A stretch of 64,000 nucleotides of DNA, taken from Rathayibacter sp. SW19 (GTDB taxonomy: Bacteria; Actinomycetota; Actinomycetes; Actinomycetales; Microbacteriaceae). The translations under genes and the position numbers were made by a program. Each line of letters opens with the position of its first letter. The stretch's first letter is position 1. A model generated the notes under the pieces. It had not been told where the DNA came from and searched no databases. It saw nothing but the letters and a program-made list of their open reading frames with translations. Positions 8,698 through 17,592 of this stretch are shown piece by piece. The DNA lies in contig NZ_CP133020.1 in assembly GCF_030866825.1 (NCBI RefSeq), forward strand, positions 2,728,001 to 2,792,000, given 5' to 3'.

Positions 8698-10158
8698 ATG
8701 AACCAGCCGTTGCAACCCCTGCAGGACGACTTGACGTCGTTGACTGCCACGTGGGACGGCGCCCTGCCCGCGTTCGGTGTGCGCACCGACACGACCACCG
8801 GCGACGCCGGCACGGCGTCCGCTGTGCAGGTGGATGTGGAGTCGATGAGTGATGCCGGGCTGATCGGTGTGACGGATGCGTTGGCCCGGCTGATCCGCGA
8901 CGGTAACGCCGTGTTGGTGAGGGTCGCGGCCGAGGTCGCCCGCCGCTCCCCGGCCGAGGCCGGCCGGACCGGGTTGGCGAAACAGCACGGATTCCTGGGC
9001 CCGACCCGCCTGGTCGCCGCCGCGACCGGCGGCAGTATCACCGAAGCCTCCCGGCTGGTCTCGGTCGGCACCGCCACCGCAACCCGGCAGTCCTTGACCG
9101 GGCAGCAGTTACCGCCGACCCACCCGCACGTGGCCGCGGCATTGCAGGCGGGTGGGATCAGTGTGTCGGCGGCGTCGGCGATCACGACCATGTTGGATCG
9201 GGTGGCCCGCCGGGCGAACCCCGGCCAGGCGGAGGCGATGGAGCAGCTTTTAGCGCAGAAGGCGGCGGATTTGCCGTTAGAGATCCTGTATCGGCTGATT
9301 CGGGAGGCCGAGGCCCGCCTGGATGCGGACGGTGTCGCCCCGAAAGAAAAAGAACTCCGTGCCGATCGTGCCGTGTACATTCGGCAGGACGCACACGGCA
9401 TGACCCACCTGTCCGCCCACCTGGACCCGGAGTCCGCCGCGCCGGTGAAAGCGGCGATCGAAGCCATCGTCACGAAAATGTTGCGCGCCCGACATGACGC
9501 CGAACACGCCGGCGAAAGCGGGGGCGGAAGCGGGGGCGAAAGCGGGAGTGGGGACACGCCGGTGCTGGTGGATACCCGCACCGTGCCGCAACTGCAGGCC
9601 GACGCGTTGACCATGATCGCCGACCACGCGGGCGCCTGCCGGAAAGCCCCCGCCGCCTCAGCCACAACCGTGGTCGTGCGCATCGACCTGAAAACCCTCA
9701 CCGACGGCATCGGCCACGGCAGCATCGACGGTATCGACCAACCCGTCAGCGTGGAAACGATCCGGAAACTGGCCGCCGGCGCGAACATCATCCCCCAAGT
9801 CCTCGGCACCGACTCCCTGCCGTTGGACCAGGGCCGGGCCGCCCGCCTGTTCAGCCCCGGCCAACGCATCGCACTAGCCGAACGGGACGGCGGCTGCGCC
9901 TGCTGCGGCCTGGACGCCGCGTACACCCAAGCCCACCATATTCGCTGGTGGGAGCGAGACACCGGACCCACCGACCTGACCAACGGGGTGCTGCTATGTC
10001 CACCGTGCCACACCCGAATGCACAACGACGGCTGGATCATCACCATCGACCAGCACGGCCGAGTCTGGTTCACCCCACCACCCCATGTCGACCCCGACCA
10101 GAAACCCCGCCTCGGCGGCACAGCACGCTACGGGTTACCCGACCTCGACGCCGCATAG
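8698..10158 (+). CDS. DUF222 / 13E12-repeat HNH endonuclease
   Basis: This 486-residue member of the 13E12/DUF222 family, abundant in actinobacteria, has an N-terminal DUF222 region (about residues 20-330) and a C-terminal HNH nuclease. The nuclease shows two CxxC zinc pairs (CACCG at about 400 and LCPPCH at about 433) around AHHIRWW. A low-complexity Gly/Ser/Glu linker sits near 9517-9556. It is transcribed opposite to its neighbours and interrupts the smc-ftsY linkage. It could be a homing-like or recombination-associated nuclease; its function is not established. Confidence 0.92.
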   Translation: MNQPLQPLQDDLTSLTATWDGALPAFGVRTDTTTGDAGTASAVQVDVESMSDAGLIGVTDALARLIRDGNAVLVRVAAEVARRSPAEAGRTGLAKQHGFLGPTRLVAAATGGSITEASRLVSVGTATATRQSLTGQQLPPTHPHVAAALQAGGISVSAASAITTMLDRVARRANPGQAEAMEQLLAQKAADLPLEILYRLIREAEARLDADGVAPKEKELRADRAVYIRQDAHGMTHLSAHLDPESAAPVKAAIEAIVTKMLRARHDAEHAGESGGGSGGESGSGDTPVLVDTRTVPQLQADALTMIADHAGACRKAPAASATTVVVRIDLKTLTDGIGHGSIDGIDQPVSVETIRKLAAGANIIPQVLGTDSLPLDQGRAARLFSPGQRIALAERDGGCACCGLDAAYTQAHHIRWWERDTGPTDLTNGVLLCPPCHTRMHNDGWIITIDQHGRVWFTPPPHVDPDQKPRLGGTARYGLPDLDAA

Positions 10159-10177
10159 AAGACAGCCGTACCGGAGA

Positions 10178-10255
10178 CGCTTCGGCTTCGCTCAGCGACC
10201 GGGACCCGGCCATCACCATCCGTACGGCGAGCGCTTCGGCTTCGCTCAGCGACCG
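10178..10255. repeat. Two 24-bp direct repeats after the DUF222 gene
   Basis: The 24-mer beginning CGCTTCGGCTTCGCTCAGCG is present identically at 10178-10201 and 10232-10255, 54 bp apart, between the DUF222 gene end and the smc end. Its GCTTCGGCTTCGCTCAGCGACC motif looks like another dispersed intergenic repeat. Confidence 0.8.
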
Positions 10256-10287
10256 ACACCCAACCATCCACGGGCGCGCTAGGCGCG

Positions 10288-13200
10288 CTACGGGCGTTCT
10301 TCGGTCGCGACCCGCTGACCGATCACGGCGGAAACGCCGTCCTGCCGCATCGACACCCCATAGAGGGCATCCGCAATTTCCATCGTGCGTTTCTGGTGTG
10401 TGATCACAATCAGCTGACTGGCCTCACGCAATGACTCGAAGATCGACAACAGCCGTCCGAGGTTCGCGTCGTCCAGCGCGGCTTCGACTTCATCCATGAT
10501 GTAGAACGGGCTCGGCCGCGCTTTGAAGATCGCGATCAGCAACGCAATGGCCGCCAATGAGCGCTCACCACCGGAGAGCAGCGACAGCCGCTCGATCTTC
10601 TTGCCGGCCGGCTTCACCGAGACCTCGATACCGGTGGTCAGCATGTTCTCCGGATCGGTCAAGAAAATGCTGCCGGCGCCACCTGGGAACAAGACGGGGA
10701 ACACCTCGGCGAATGCAGCCCTGGTGTCTTCGAAGGCATCCGCAAAGATCGACTCCATCTTGCCGTCGATCTCCTCGATGATCGTCAACAGATCCTTGCG
10801 CGTGTTCGTCAGATCCGTGAGCTGCTCGGTGAGGAACTTGTGCCGCTGCTCCAATGCAGCGAACTCCTCGAGCGCGAGCGGATTGACCCGGCCGAGCTGA
10901 GCGAACTTGCGCTCGGCCTTCTCAAGCCGCTTCTGCTGCTGTTCCCGATCGAACGGAATACCTGTGGGCTCGATACCGGTCTCGATACGCTCGCTGGCGC
11001 TCGCTACTCGACCACCAGATTCCGGGGCAGCATCTGGCGGGATCAGCACGTCCGGGCCGTACTCGGCGACGAGCACGTCCTCGACCAGCCCGAGTTCGCT
11101 GCCGGCGCGCTCCAGCAGGCCGGACAGATGAAGTTTCTTCTCGTAAATCTGCAGTTCCAGCCCGTGCACGCTCTCGCTGATCGCCTGCAACCGCTCCCGC
11201 AAGGCGGCCTCCTCGCGGCGCAATGCGGCCAGCTCCTGGTTCTGCTCAGCGCGCTCCGCTTCAGCGGCGGCCAGCTCGACCCTCGCCTGCGATACCGATC
11301 GATCGGCGGAGTCCAACACGGCGGGCAGCGATGCGATCACCGCGTCAGCCGCTTCGACCTGCCGGTTGCGGATAACAGCTCGCCGGGCGGCAGCCTCCGC
11401 GGCAGCCCGCTCTGCCTCCCGCTGACGCACGAGAGTGTCGCCGCGCGCCCGCTCAGCTCGCACCCTTTCCTTCGCCGTCTCGAGCGCCAGTCGCGCGTCG
11501 ACCTCGCTCTCGCGGGCCGCCTCGAGTTCAGCGAACAGCGCGTCCCGCGAACTGACGTCGAGAATCGGTCGGGGTCTGGCCGCGGCGGTCTCGAGAGCGG
11601 CCTTCGCGCGATCAGCGCCACCTTCAGCATCCGCAACGGTTTCACCAGCCACGGCGAGCGCGACGCGCAGCCGCTCCGATTCAGCGGCGGATGCCTCCAC
11701 CTGCACCCGAAGCCGGTTCAGCAGCTCGCTCTGCGCCGCTAGCGATGCATCAAATTCACGCAAGGATGCCAGGGCGTGCGCGGACTGCTCCTTCGCCACC
11801 TGATGGATGCCGCGCTGCTCGGCGAGCGCGAACTTCGCCCGCTCGATCAGCGAAAGCACCTCGCCATGCCGTTCCGCGGCCGCATCTCGATCTGCGACGA
11901 GTTCCAGCCTGCTGCGTTTGGCACCAGACCCGCCCCGCAGCACATACCGACTGAGCACGTCACCGGATTTGGTAATCACGCTGATGGTGCTCATGATCAC
12001 GCTCGCGTCCGCCGTCTCGAGTTCCGCCCAGAACGAGCGGGCGACTTCAAGATCATCGGCGATCACCACGTGCGCCAGCAGGCCGAGTACTCCTGGTGGC
12101 GCCGTCACCACGCTCTGTCCGGCAACCAAACTGGGCGGCAGAACAACACCGTGCGGCAAGGCCATGCTCGTCCCAACCTGAGAATCGGATGCCGCCGGCC
12201 CAGGCACGTTCTCCGCCGAAGCCTCGGCCAGCAGCAACTCGACGCGGCCGAACTCGTCCGCTTGAGCACGCTCCAACGCATCGATTCCCGCATCCCGATT
12301 CTCGGCAAGCACCGCGTCTGCGAGCGTGCCCAGCGCCGCGGCAACCGCTGCTTCAAACCCCGGCTTCACCTGCACATGTTCAGCGACGAGCCCGCGGATG
12401 CCTGGCAGCCGGGCGGCGACGAGCGCACTTGACCCGTCCTTCTGATCGAGAGCAGATGATAACGCACCGGTTCGCGCAGCGAGGGCGTCGCGTTCTCGTT
12501 CAAGCGTGTGCAGATCTTCGCGGAGCCGTTCAATCTCGCCCTCGGCCTCGAATACCTGCGCCTGCGCGAGCTCGTAGGCCTCATCGAGGTCGTTTTCGCC
12601 CGCGTCGGCCAGCGCGGCCTCGGCCTCAGCCGACGCGAACTGCGCGCGCGCCGCTTCGAGCCGCTGCGTCGCTGCGTCGAGAGCGTTGCTCTGCCGCAGT
12701 ACTCCGCCGCGTACGGCTGCGAGCCGGGACGCGGCGGCATCCGCCTGTCCTGAGAGTTTTGTGAGCTCAAGGTCGTGCTTGGAGACCAGAGCACTCTGCG
12801 CAGCGATCTCCTCGTCGAGCGCGTCGAGGCGCCCGCGTGCGGCCGCTGTCGCGGCGCGCGCTGCGCTCCAGGCGGCATCCGATTCACCTACGGTCTCGAG
12901 CAGCCGCGCGGCCTCCTCGCGGGCGGCATCCACCATCTGCTGGCTCACCGTCACGGCAGCGTCACCGGAATCCGCCTGCGAGCCGAGCAGGGCGAGCCTC
13001 TGGTTGGCGAGAGTGTACAGACCGCGCAATCGTTCCTGCACCGACTCGAGGCCGAACGTCGTGCGGCGTGCACCATCTACGGCATCGGACACCTGCGCCT
13101 TCTCGAGGCGGGCGATGCGCAGCTGCTTCTGTTCCAACTGTTCTTGCAGCACGATGCGTTCGCTGTGCCGCTCGCTTTCCGAGCGGTTGTGCGCGTCGAG

Positions 13201-13920
13201 GGCGTGCCGCAGCGACACCACCTCGTCAGCGAGCAACCTGGCCCGGGCGTCCCGCACGATCGCCGCGATCGACTGGGCCTCTCGAGCGATCTCGGCCTGG
13301 TGCCCGAGCGGTTTCAGCTGCCTGCGGATCTCACCGGCCAGGTCGCTCAGCCGCGTGAGATTGGTCTGCATCGCATCGAGCTTGCGCAGGGTCTTCTCTT
13401 TGCGCCGGCGATGCTTCAGGATGCCTGCGGCCTCTTCGATGAAACCGCGCCGCTCCTCCGGCGACGCACGCAGCACGGCATCCAGTTGTCCCTGCCCGAC
13501 GATGACGTGCATCTCGCGACCGAGACCGGAGTCGCTGAGCAGCTCCTGCACATCAAGCAACCGGCAGGACTGCCCGTTGATGGCGTAGTCGCTGCCGCCG
13601 TTGCGGAACAGCGTACGGCTGATCGTCACCTCGGAGTATTCGATCGGGAGGGCGCCGTCTGCGTTGTCGATCGTGAGCGTGACCTCCGCACGGCCGAGCG
13701 GCCCGCGGAACGAGGTGCCCGCGAAGATGACGTCTTCCATCTTGCCGCCGCGCAGAGTCTTGACGCCCTGCTCGCCCATCACCCAGGCGAGTGCGTCGAC
13801 GACGTTCGACTTGCCCGACCCGTTCGGGCCGACCACGCAGGTGACCCCGGGCTCGAACGCGAATGTGGTCGACTGGGCGAAGGACTTGAACCCCTTCAGG
13901 GTCAGGCTCTTCAGATGCAC
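10288..13920 (-). CDS. smc: Chromosome segregation protein SMC
   Basis: SMC is the ATPase subunit of condensin that organises and segregates the chromosome with ScpA/ScpB. The protein has a Walker A (GPNGSGKSNVVDAL) near residue 32, long coiled coils, a hinge near 500-650 and a C-terminal head with LSGGERSLAA and Walker B YIMDEVEAALDD. GTG at 13920 (VHLKSLTLKGFKSF) was chosen over a longer frame to 14013 because it has GGGGAGGG upstream and matches the family start. Residues about 969-981 (GRVASASERIETG) are encoded by an in-frame palindromic repeat at 10978-11013. Confidence 0.96.
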   Translation of the reverse strand: MHLKSLTLKGFKSFAQSTTFAFEPGVTCVVGPNGSGKSNVVDALAWVMGEQGVKTLRGGKMEDVIFAGTSFRGPLGRAEVTLTIDNADGALPIEYSEVTISRTLFRNGGSDYAINGQSCRLLDVQELLSDSGLGREMHVIVGQGQLDAVLRASPEERRGFIEEAAGILKHRRRKEKTLRKLDAMQTNLTRLSDLAGEIRRQLKPLGHQAEIAREAQSIAAIVRDARARLLADEVVSLRHALDAHNRSESERHSERIVLQEQLEQKQLRIARLEKAQVSDAVDGARRTTFGLESVQERLRGLYTLANQRLALLGSQADSGDAAVTVSQQMVDAAREEAARLLETVGESDAAWSAARAATAAARGRLDALDEEIAAQSALVSKHDLELTKLSGQADAAASRLAAVRGGVLRQSNALDAATQRLEAARAQFASAEAEAALADAGENDLDEAYELAQAQVFEAEGEIERLREDLHTLERERDALAARTGALSSALDQKDGSSALVAARLPGIRGLVAEHVQVKPGFEAAVAAALGTLADAVLAENRDAGIDALERAQADEFGRVELLLAEASAENVPGPAASDSQVGTSMALPHGVVLPPSLVAGQSVVTAPPGVLGLLAHVVIADDLEVARSFWAELETADASVIMSTISVITKSGDVLSRYVLRGGSGAKRSRLELVADRDAAAERHGEVLSLIERAKFALAEQRGIHQVAKEQSAHALASLREFDASLAAQSELLNRLRVQVEASAAESERLRVALAVAGETVADAEGGADRAKAALETAAARPRPILDVSSRDALFAELEAARESEVDARLALETAKERVRAERARGDTLVRQREAERAAAEAAARRAVIRNRQVEAADAVIASLPAVLDSADRSVSQARVELAAAEAERAEQNQELAALRREEAALRERLQAISESVHGLELQIYEKKLHLSGLLERAGSELGLVEDVLVAEYGPDVLIPPDAAPESGGRVASASERIETGIEPTGIPFDREQQQKRLEKAERKFAQLGRVNPLALEEFAALEQRHKFLTEQLTDLTNTRKDLLTIIEEIDGKMESIFADAFEDTRAAFAEVFPVLFPGGAGSIFLTDPENMLTTGIEVSVKPAGKKIERLSLLSGGERSLAAIALLIAIFKARPSPFYIMDEVEAALDDANLGRLLSIFESLREASQLIVITHQKRTMEIADALYGVSMRQDGVSAVIGQRVATEERP
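10978..11013 (-). repeat. Palindromic repeat element inside smc
   Basis: On the minus strand this 36-bp segment reads GGTCGAGTA...TATCGAGACC with an internal GCGAGCGCCAGCGAGCG. It is in frame with smc, adding a short segment between the C-terminal coiled coil and the conserved QLGRVNPLALEEF region. It is the same family as the copies at 32334 and 57159-57414. Confidence 0.85.
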
Positions 13921-14028
13921 TCGGCGCCCTCCCCGTTCACTCCCCGCGACACTGGTTATACGGTACCGGACTCGGCCCACCCGGCCGCGCAGCCGCGCAG
14001 CGTGAAGCGCCAACGAACGATTCGTTGC

Positions 14029-14955
14029 CTACAGCCGGAAACCGCCGTCGCTCGTCAACACCTGCCCGACGATCCAGCGTCCCTCGTCGCTTGCGAGCCA
14101 GCCGATCAGTCTCGCGGGGTCAGTCGGTGCACCGAAGCGCCCGAGCGGCATGCCCTGCAAGCGGGCATTGAGGTCATCCAACGGTCGATCGGTCGTCTCG
14201 GCATCCAGATAGCCGGTGTTCACAGGCCCGGGATTGACTGTATTGAGGATGATCCCGCGCGTGAGCAGTTCGCTTGCGACGGTCGGCGTGACGCCGGCGA
14301 GCGCGGCTTTGCTCGCGGCATACGCGACCTCGCCGGGCATCGGCCCGTCCAGCTGCCCGGACGCCATCCAGATCACGCGTCCGGTCTCGAATTCGTCGAA
14401 TGGGCCAGCGAAGGGCGGCCTCACGCCTGGCCGAGTTGGCGCGTCCGGCCGGATACCGGCACTCTGAGTCACATCCGAGAATTGCTCTGCGAATGCCCGC
14501 GTCAGCAACAGGGTCGAACGCGCGTTGACCTGCCAATGGCCGTCAAGTCGCTGCGGTGTCATATCGAAGATCGATCCGTCGCCGCCGCTTCGCGCATGAT
14601 TGCAGATCAGGATCCGCAACCGGCCGACGGCGGCCACGGCGGCGACGGTCACGCGTTCCGGCGTCATCGGATCGGCCATGTCCGCGCTGATGTCCCCGAA
14701 CCGCGCATCCGGATGCTGCACCGAGCGGATGCCGTCGCGCACGGCACCGAGATCATCCGCACCCCATGGCTGCCCCTCATCGTGCGCCGAATAGTGGTGA
14801 ATGAACACGTTCGCACCGAGCTGTGCGAGCCGCACGGAGATCGCATAGCCGATCCCCCGCCGACGGGACACGCCCGTGACCAGTGCGGAGCGCCCGAGCA
14901 ACGGATACGCGGCGTGCTCACGGGCCTCGGATACGCCGGTTTCGAACATGGTCAC
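14029..14955 (-). CDS. SDR-family oxidoreductase
   Basis: This classical short-chain dehydrogenase of about 308 residues has a Rossmann cofactor motif variant (ALVTGVSRRRGIGYAI), a CNHAR stretch, the catalytic YAASK at about 220 and a C-terminal VGQVLTSDGGF typical of FabG-like enzymes. The substrate is unknown. The sequence resembles SDRs related to 3-oxoacyl-ACP reductases. It starts four bases before the mutM stop (ATG overlap) and lies between mutM and smc, so it is probably cotranscribed with mutM. MFETG at 14949 is an alternative start. Confidence 0.85.
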   Translation of the reverse strand: MTMFETGVSEAREHAAYPLLGRSALVTGVSRRRGIGYAISVRLAQLGANVFIHHYSAHDEGQPWGADDLGAVRDGIRSVQHPDARFGDISADMADPMTPERVTVAAVAAVGRLRILICNHARSGGDGSIFDMTPQRLDGHWQVNARSTLLLTRAFAEQFSDVTQSAGIRPDAPTRPGVRPPFAGPFDEFETGRVIWMASGQLDGPMPGEVAYAASKAALAGVTPTVASELLTRGIILNTVNPGPVNTGYLDAETTDRPLDDLNARLQGMPLGRFGAPTDPARLIGWLASDEGRWIVGQVLTSDGGFRL

Positions 14956-15995
14956 GACTGTAGCAAGCGGGGCACGCGCAGCCGCTGGCAGTGCGGGCAG
15001 AAGTGCGATGAGCGATTCATGAACGCCTCACGCACCATCGGCCGCCCACAGCGCGGGCACGGTTTGCCCTGCTGACCGTAGGCGTTGAGGCTGTGCGAGA
15101 AGTAACCGGATGCCCCGTTGACGTTCACATAGTGCGCGTCGAAGCTGGTGCCGCCCTCTGCGAGTGCCTTGGCAAGCACGAGCCGCACCTCAGTCAGCAC
15201 CGCGCGAGCCTTTCGACTACTCAGGGATGCTGTCGGCTGAGCGAAGTGCACGCGCGCCGCCCAGAGCGCCTCATCCGCATAAATGTTGCCGATGCCGCTG
15301 ATCAGCGTCTGGTCGAGCAGCGCCCGTTTGATCCCGGTGTTCTTGCGTTGAAGCGACGCGAGGAACGCGGCATCCGAAAACGCCGGATCGAGCGGATCCC
15401 GCGCGATGTGCGCGACCTGACTCGGTACGAGAGCCGCAGAGTCCCCGAATCCGCCCGGCGCGGCATCCGGAGTGTCAACGAGGCGGTCCACCGCCATCGA
15501 GCCGAAGATGCGTTGGTCGACGAAGTGCACCGCCAGTTCACCATGCTCCGGATGCTGCAACACGAGTCTGATGCGCACCGGCCCGTCATCCTCAAGTCGC
15601 GCGCCCGGCTCGCGCAGCAAAACCTGCCCGCTCATCCCCAGGTGCACCAGCAGTGCAGAAAACGACGGACTTTCGCAGCGACGCGCAGGGTGCTGCAGCG
15701 GCGCGACCGGCGTGTCACGGAAATTGTCCGTCGTTTTGTTCGCAGCGGTTGGGGCACTCACGACCGCTGAGACACCCACGACAGTTGGGGCGGCCAACGG
15801 CAACCACAGGAACTTTCCCCGGCGCACCGCCGCAGTGAACCGCTGCCCGGTCAGCCGAGCGGCGAAGTCACCTGCAGCAGGATCGTGCCGTCGCAGTGAG
15901 CGCGCATCGAACACCTCGACTGAGGAGACCGTTGCCCCGGTGATGGCCGGCGCAAGGCCCGCCCGCACGACCTCGACCTCAGGAAGTTCGGGCAT
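14952..15995 (-). CDS. mutM: Formamidopyrimidine-DNA glycosylase (Fpg/MutM)
   Basis: MutM removes 8-oxoguanine and formamidopyrimidines and has AP-lyase activity. The N terminus PELPEVEVV provides the catalytic Pro and Glu; conserved GNIYADEALW and a C-terminal zinc finger (CPRCG...CPHC) are present. At 347 residues it is well above the usual 270-300. The excess includes residues about 86-113, encoded by a palindromic element at 15658-15737 that sits just before HLGMSGQ. The 5' end overlaps the rnc 3' end by 17 bases. Confidence 0.95.
   Translation of the reverse strand: MPELPEVEVVRAGLAPAITGATVSSVEVFDARSLRRHDPAAGDFAARLTGQRFTAAVRRGKFLWLPLAAPTVVGVSAVVSAPTAANKTTDNFRDTPVAPLQHPARRCESPSFSALLVHLGMSGQVLLREPGARLEDDGPVRIRLVLQHPEHGELAVHFVDQRIFGSMAVDRLVDTPDAAPGGFGDSAALVPSQVAHIARDPLDPAFSDAAFLASLQRKNTGIKRALLDQTLISGIGNIYADEALWAARVHFAQPTASLSSRKARAVLTEVRLVLAKALAEGGTSFDAHYVNVNGASGYFSHSLNAYGQQGKPCPRCGRPMVREAFMNRSSHFCPHCQRLRVPRLLQS
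15658..15737 (-). repeat. Palindromic repeat element inside mutM
   Basis: AAAACGACGGAC (15659-15670) and GTCCGTCGTTTT (15726-15737) are perfect 12-bp inverted repeats enclosing 55 bases. The element lies in frame in mutM and encodes about 28 residues absent from typical MutM (inferred from family length). Its sequence is unrelated to the GGTCGAGTA family, so it is a second element type. Confidence 0.8.
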
Positions 15996-16695
15996 TCAAC
16001 TGCGTCCACGCATCGAGCGCGGCCGCCATTTCGGCGTGCTTCTTACTGCTGCCCTCGCCTGTCGCACTGATCAGTCCCGGCACTGTGACCGTCGCGCGGA
16101 AAAGCTTGTTGTGGTCGGGGCCTGTGTTGGTCACCGAATAGCTCGGTGCGGGTGCACCGTGATGTGACGCGATCTCCTGCAGACTGGTCTTCGGATCCAT
16201 CGCGGCGCCGAAGCGGCTCGGGTCCTCGAGCAATGGCTCGATCAGGCGCAACACGAGTGCCGTAGCGGTCTCGCCGCCTTCGCTGATGTAGGCAGCGCCG
16301 ATGATCGCCTCGACGGTGTCTGCGAGGATCGATGACTTCTCGGCGCCACCACTTTGAGACTCGCCACGACCCAGCCGAAGGTATGCCCCGAGACCGATGC
16401 CGCGCGCAACCTCGGCCAGCGCGACACTGCTGACGAGGCCCGCCCGGCGCTTCGCCAGGTCGCCCTCGTCTAATGTCGGATGCGTGCGGTACAGCATGAC
16501 CGTAACGGCCTGCCCCAGAATCGAATCGCCGAGGAATTCGAGGCGCTCGTTGTTCGGGATGCCGCCGTGCTCATACGCGTATGAACGGTGGGTCAGGGCG
16601 AGGGTGAGCAACTCGGTGTCGATAGCGACCCCGAGCGTGCTTTGCAGGGTGTCCAGTTCGTTGTCGCGCTCGCGCGCTGCATCCGCCGTCGGCAT
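15979..16695 (-). CDS. rnc: Ribonuclease III
   Basis: RNase III cleaves double-stranded RNA in rRNA and mRNA processing. The protein of about 238 residues has the RNase III signature NNERLEFLGDSILG, a downstream acidic DTVEAIIGAAY motif, and a C-terminal dsRNA-binding domain (PKTSLQEIASHHGAP... and KKHAEMAAALDAW). The ATG at 16695 (MPTADA) follows a GGGAGGG site and starts 13 bases after the rpmF stop. A longer frame to 16776 would overlap rpmF and is rejected. It is part of the rpmF-rnc-mutM operon. Confidence 0.96.
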   Translation of the reverse strand: MPTADAARERDNELDTLQSTLGVAIDTELLTLALTHRSYAYEHGGIPNNERLEFLGDSILGQAVTVMLYRTHPTLDEGDLAKRRAGLVSSVALAEVARGIGLGAYLRLGRGESQSGGAEKSSILADTVEAIIGAAYISEGGETATALVLRLIEPLLEDPSRFGAAMDPKTSLQEIASHHGAPAPSYSVTNTGPDHNKLFRATVTVPGLISATGEGSSKKHAEMAAALDAWTQLNARTS

Positions 16696-16708
16696 CCTGC
16701 CCTCCCGA

Positions 16709-16912
16709 TCAGACGTCGGCGACCTTGCGACCCTTGTATTCCAGGAACAGCGCGGTGCCGGCAGAATCTTCGACAACCTTCGCGCGGTGCGGCAGGCTGT
16801 AGGTGACCCTGCCGTTTTCGACGGTCTTGACGAGCGTGGGGACCTCAGCCTTCCACTGCGAACGGCGCGAGTGCGTGTTCGAGCGGGACTTCTTCCGCTT
16901 CGGTACAGCCAT
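16709..16912 (-). CDS. rpmF: Ribosomal protein bL32
   Basis: This 67-residue basic protein has the MAVPKRKKSRSNTHSRR start typical of L32, a component of the 50S subunit near the exit tunnel. It lies between the DUF177 gene and rnc on the same strand. The usual CxxC zinc pairs of some L32 forms are absent, so this is the zinc-independent type. Confidence 0.97.
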   Translation of the reverse strand: MAVPKRKKSRSNTHSRRSQWKAEVPTLVKTVENGRVTYSLPHRAKVVEDSAGTALFLEYKGRKVADV

Positions 16913-16914
16913 GT

Positions 16915-17547
16915 CTATTTCTCTTCTCTATTGTCAAAATCAGTGCTGTCAAAATCGGTACTGTGTAAACCGCTGTGGTTCGTGCCGGCCAGACCGGCCG
17001 CACCCTCAGAGGCGGCAAACCCCGCGAGCGCAGACCACCGTGGATCTGCGACTTCTCGCGGCGAATCATCGGGGCTGTCGGCCAGCCGCTCACCTGTCTC
17101 TGGGTCGAGACCGGGGCAATCGGGTTGGCATACCGGCTGAAACGGTAGTGCGAGTACCACCGCGTCTCTGATCAGAGGTTCAAGATCCACGTGGTCGTCG
17201 TGAACCTCCGAGTCAAAAGCTTCTCCAGAAGAATACGCGAAAAGTTCCTGAAAATCGACTTCGACCGGCAGCGCGATGTCTCGAAGGCAGCGCCCGCACT
17301 CACCGGTCGCCGTCGCAAACGTCTCAGCGGTGACCAGGATGCCCTCGTGAACGGACTCCATTCGCAGCCGGACGTCGAGCGTATCGCCCGCCTGCACCGA
17401 CACCAGTCCCTCACCGAGGCGCTCGCCAAGCACGATCGTTAAATTCTGCTCGCGCATTTCGCCGGGGCGATGCATGAGGTCATGAACCCCCACAACGAAC
17501 GGATTGCGATTGCTGCCGGAGTGCTGGCCGACCTTGTTGCTTGTCAC
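16915..17547 (-). CDS. DUF177 (YceD-family) protein
   Basis: This YceD/DUF177 protein precedes rpmF, as in most bacteria. The core has ECGRCL and CQPDCPGL cysteine pairs and the acidic VDLEPLIRDAVVLALP segment. Plant and bacterial homologues are linked to 23S rRNA and L32 metabolism; the exact role here is unknown. The C terminus carries a short duplicated STDFD motif from a 15-bp tandem repeat. A start at the ATG for MREQNL is possible but the longer form agrees with homologues. Confidence 0.9.
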   Translation of the reverse strand: MTSNKVGQHSGSNRNPFVVGVHDLMHRPGEMREQNLTIVLGERLGEGLVSVQAGDTLDVRLRMESVHEGILVTAETFATATGECGRCLRDIALPVEVDFQELFAYSSGEAFDSEVHDDHVDLEPLIRDAVVLALPFQPVCQPDCPGLDPETGERLADSPDDSPREVADPRWSALAGFAASEGAAGLAGTNHSGLHSTDFDSTDFDNREEK

Positions 17548-17592
17548 CGCACAATTCTATGCGGTGAGGCTGGTGCAGATGGTGCGCCGGGA

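Noticed and set aside
8601..10121. A 506-codon minus-strand frame opposite the DUF222 gene
   Set aside because: It mirrors the DUF222-HNH coding sequence and shows no domain; the plus-strand product is clearly a known family.
12775..15075. A 766-codon open frame on the plus strand across smc, the SDR gene and mutM
   Set aside because: It is antisense to three well-recognised genes and has no family motifs; long antisense frames are expected at this GC content.
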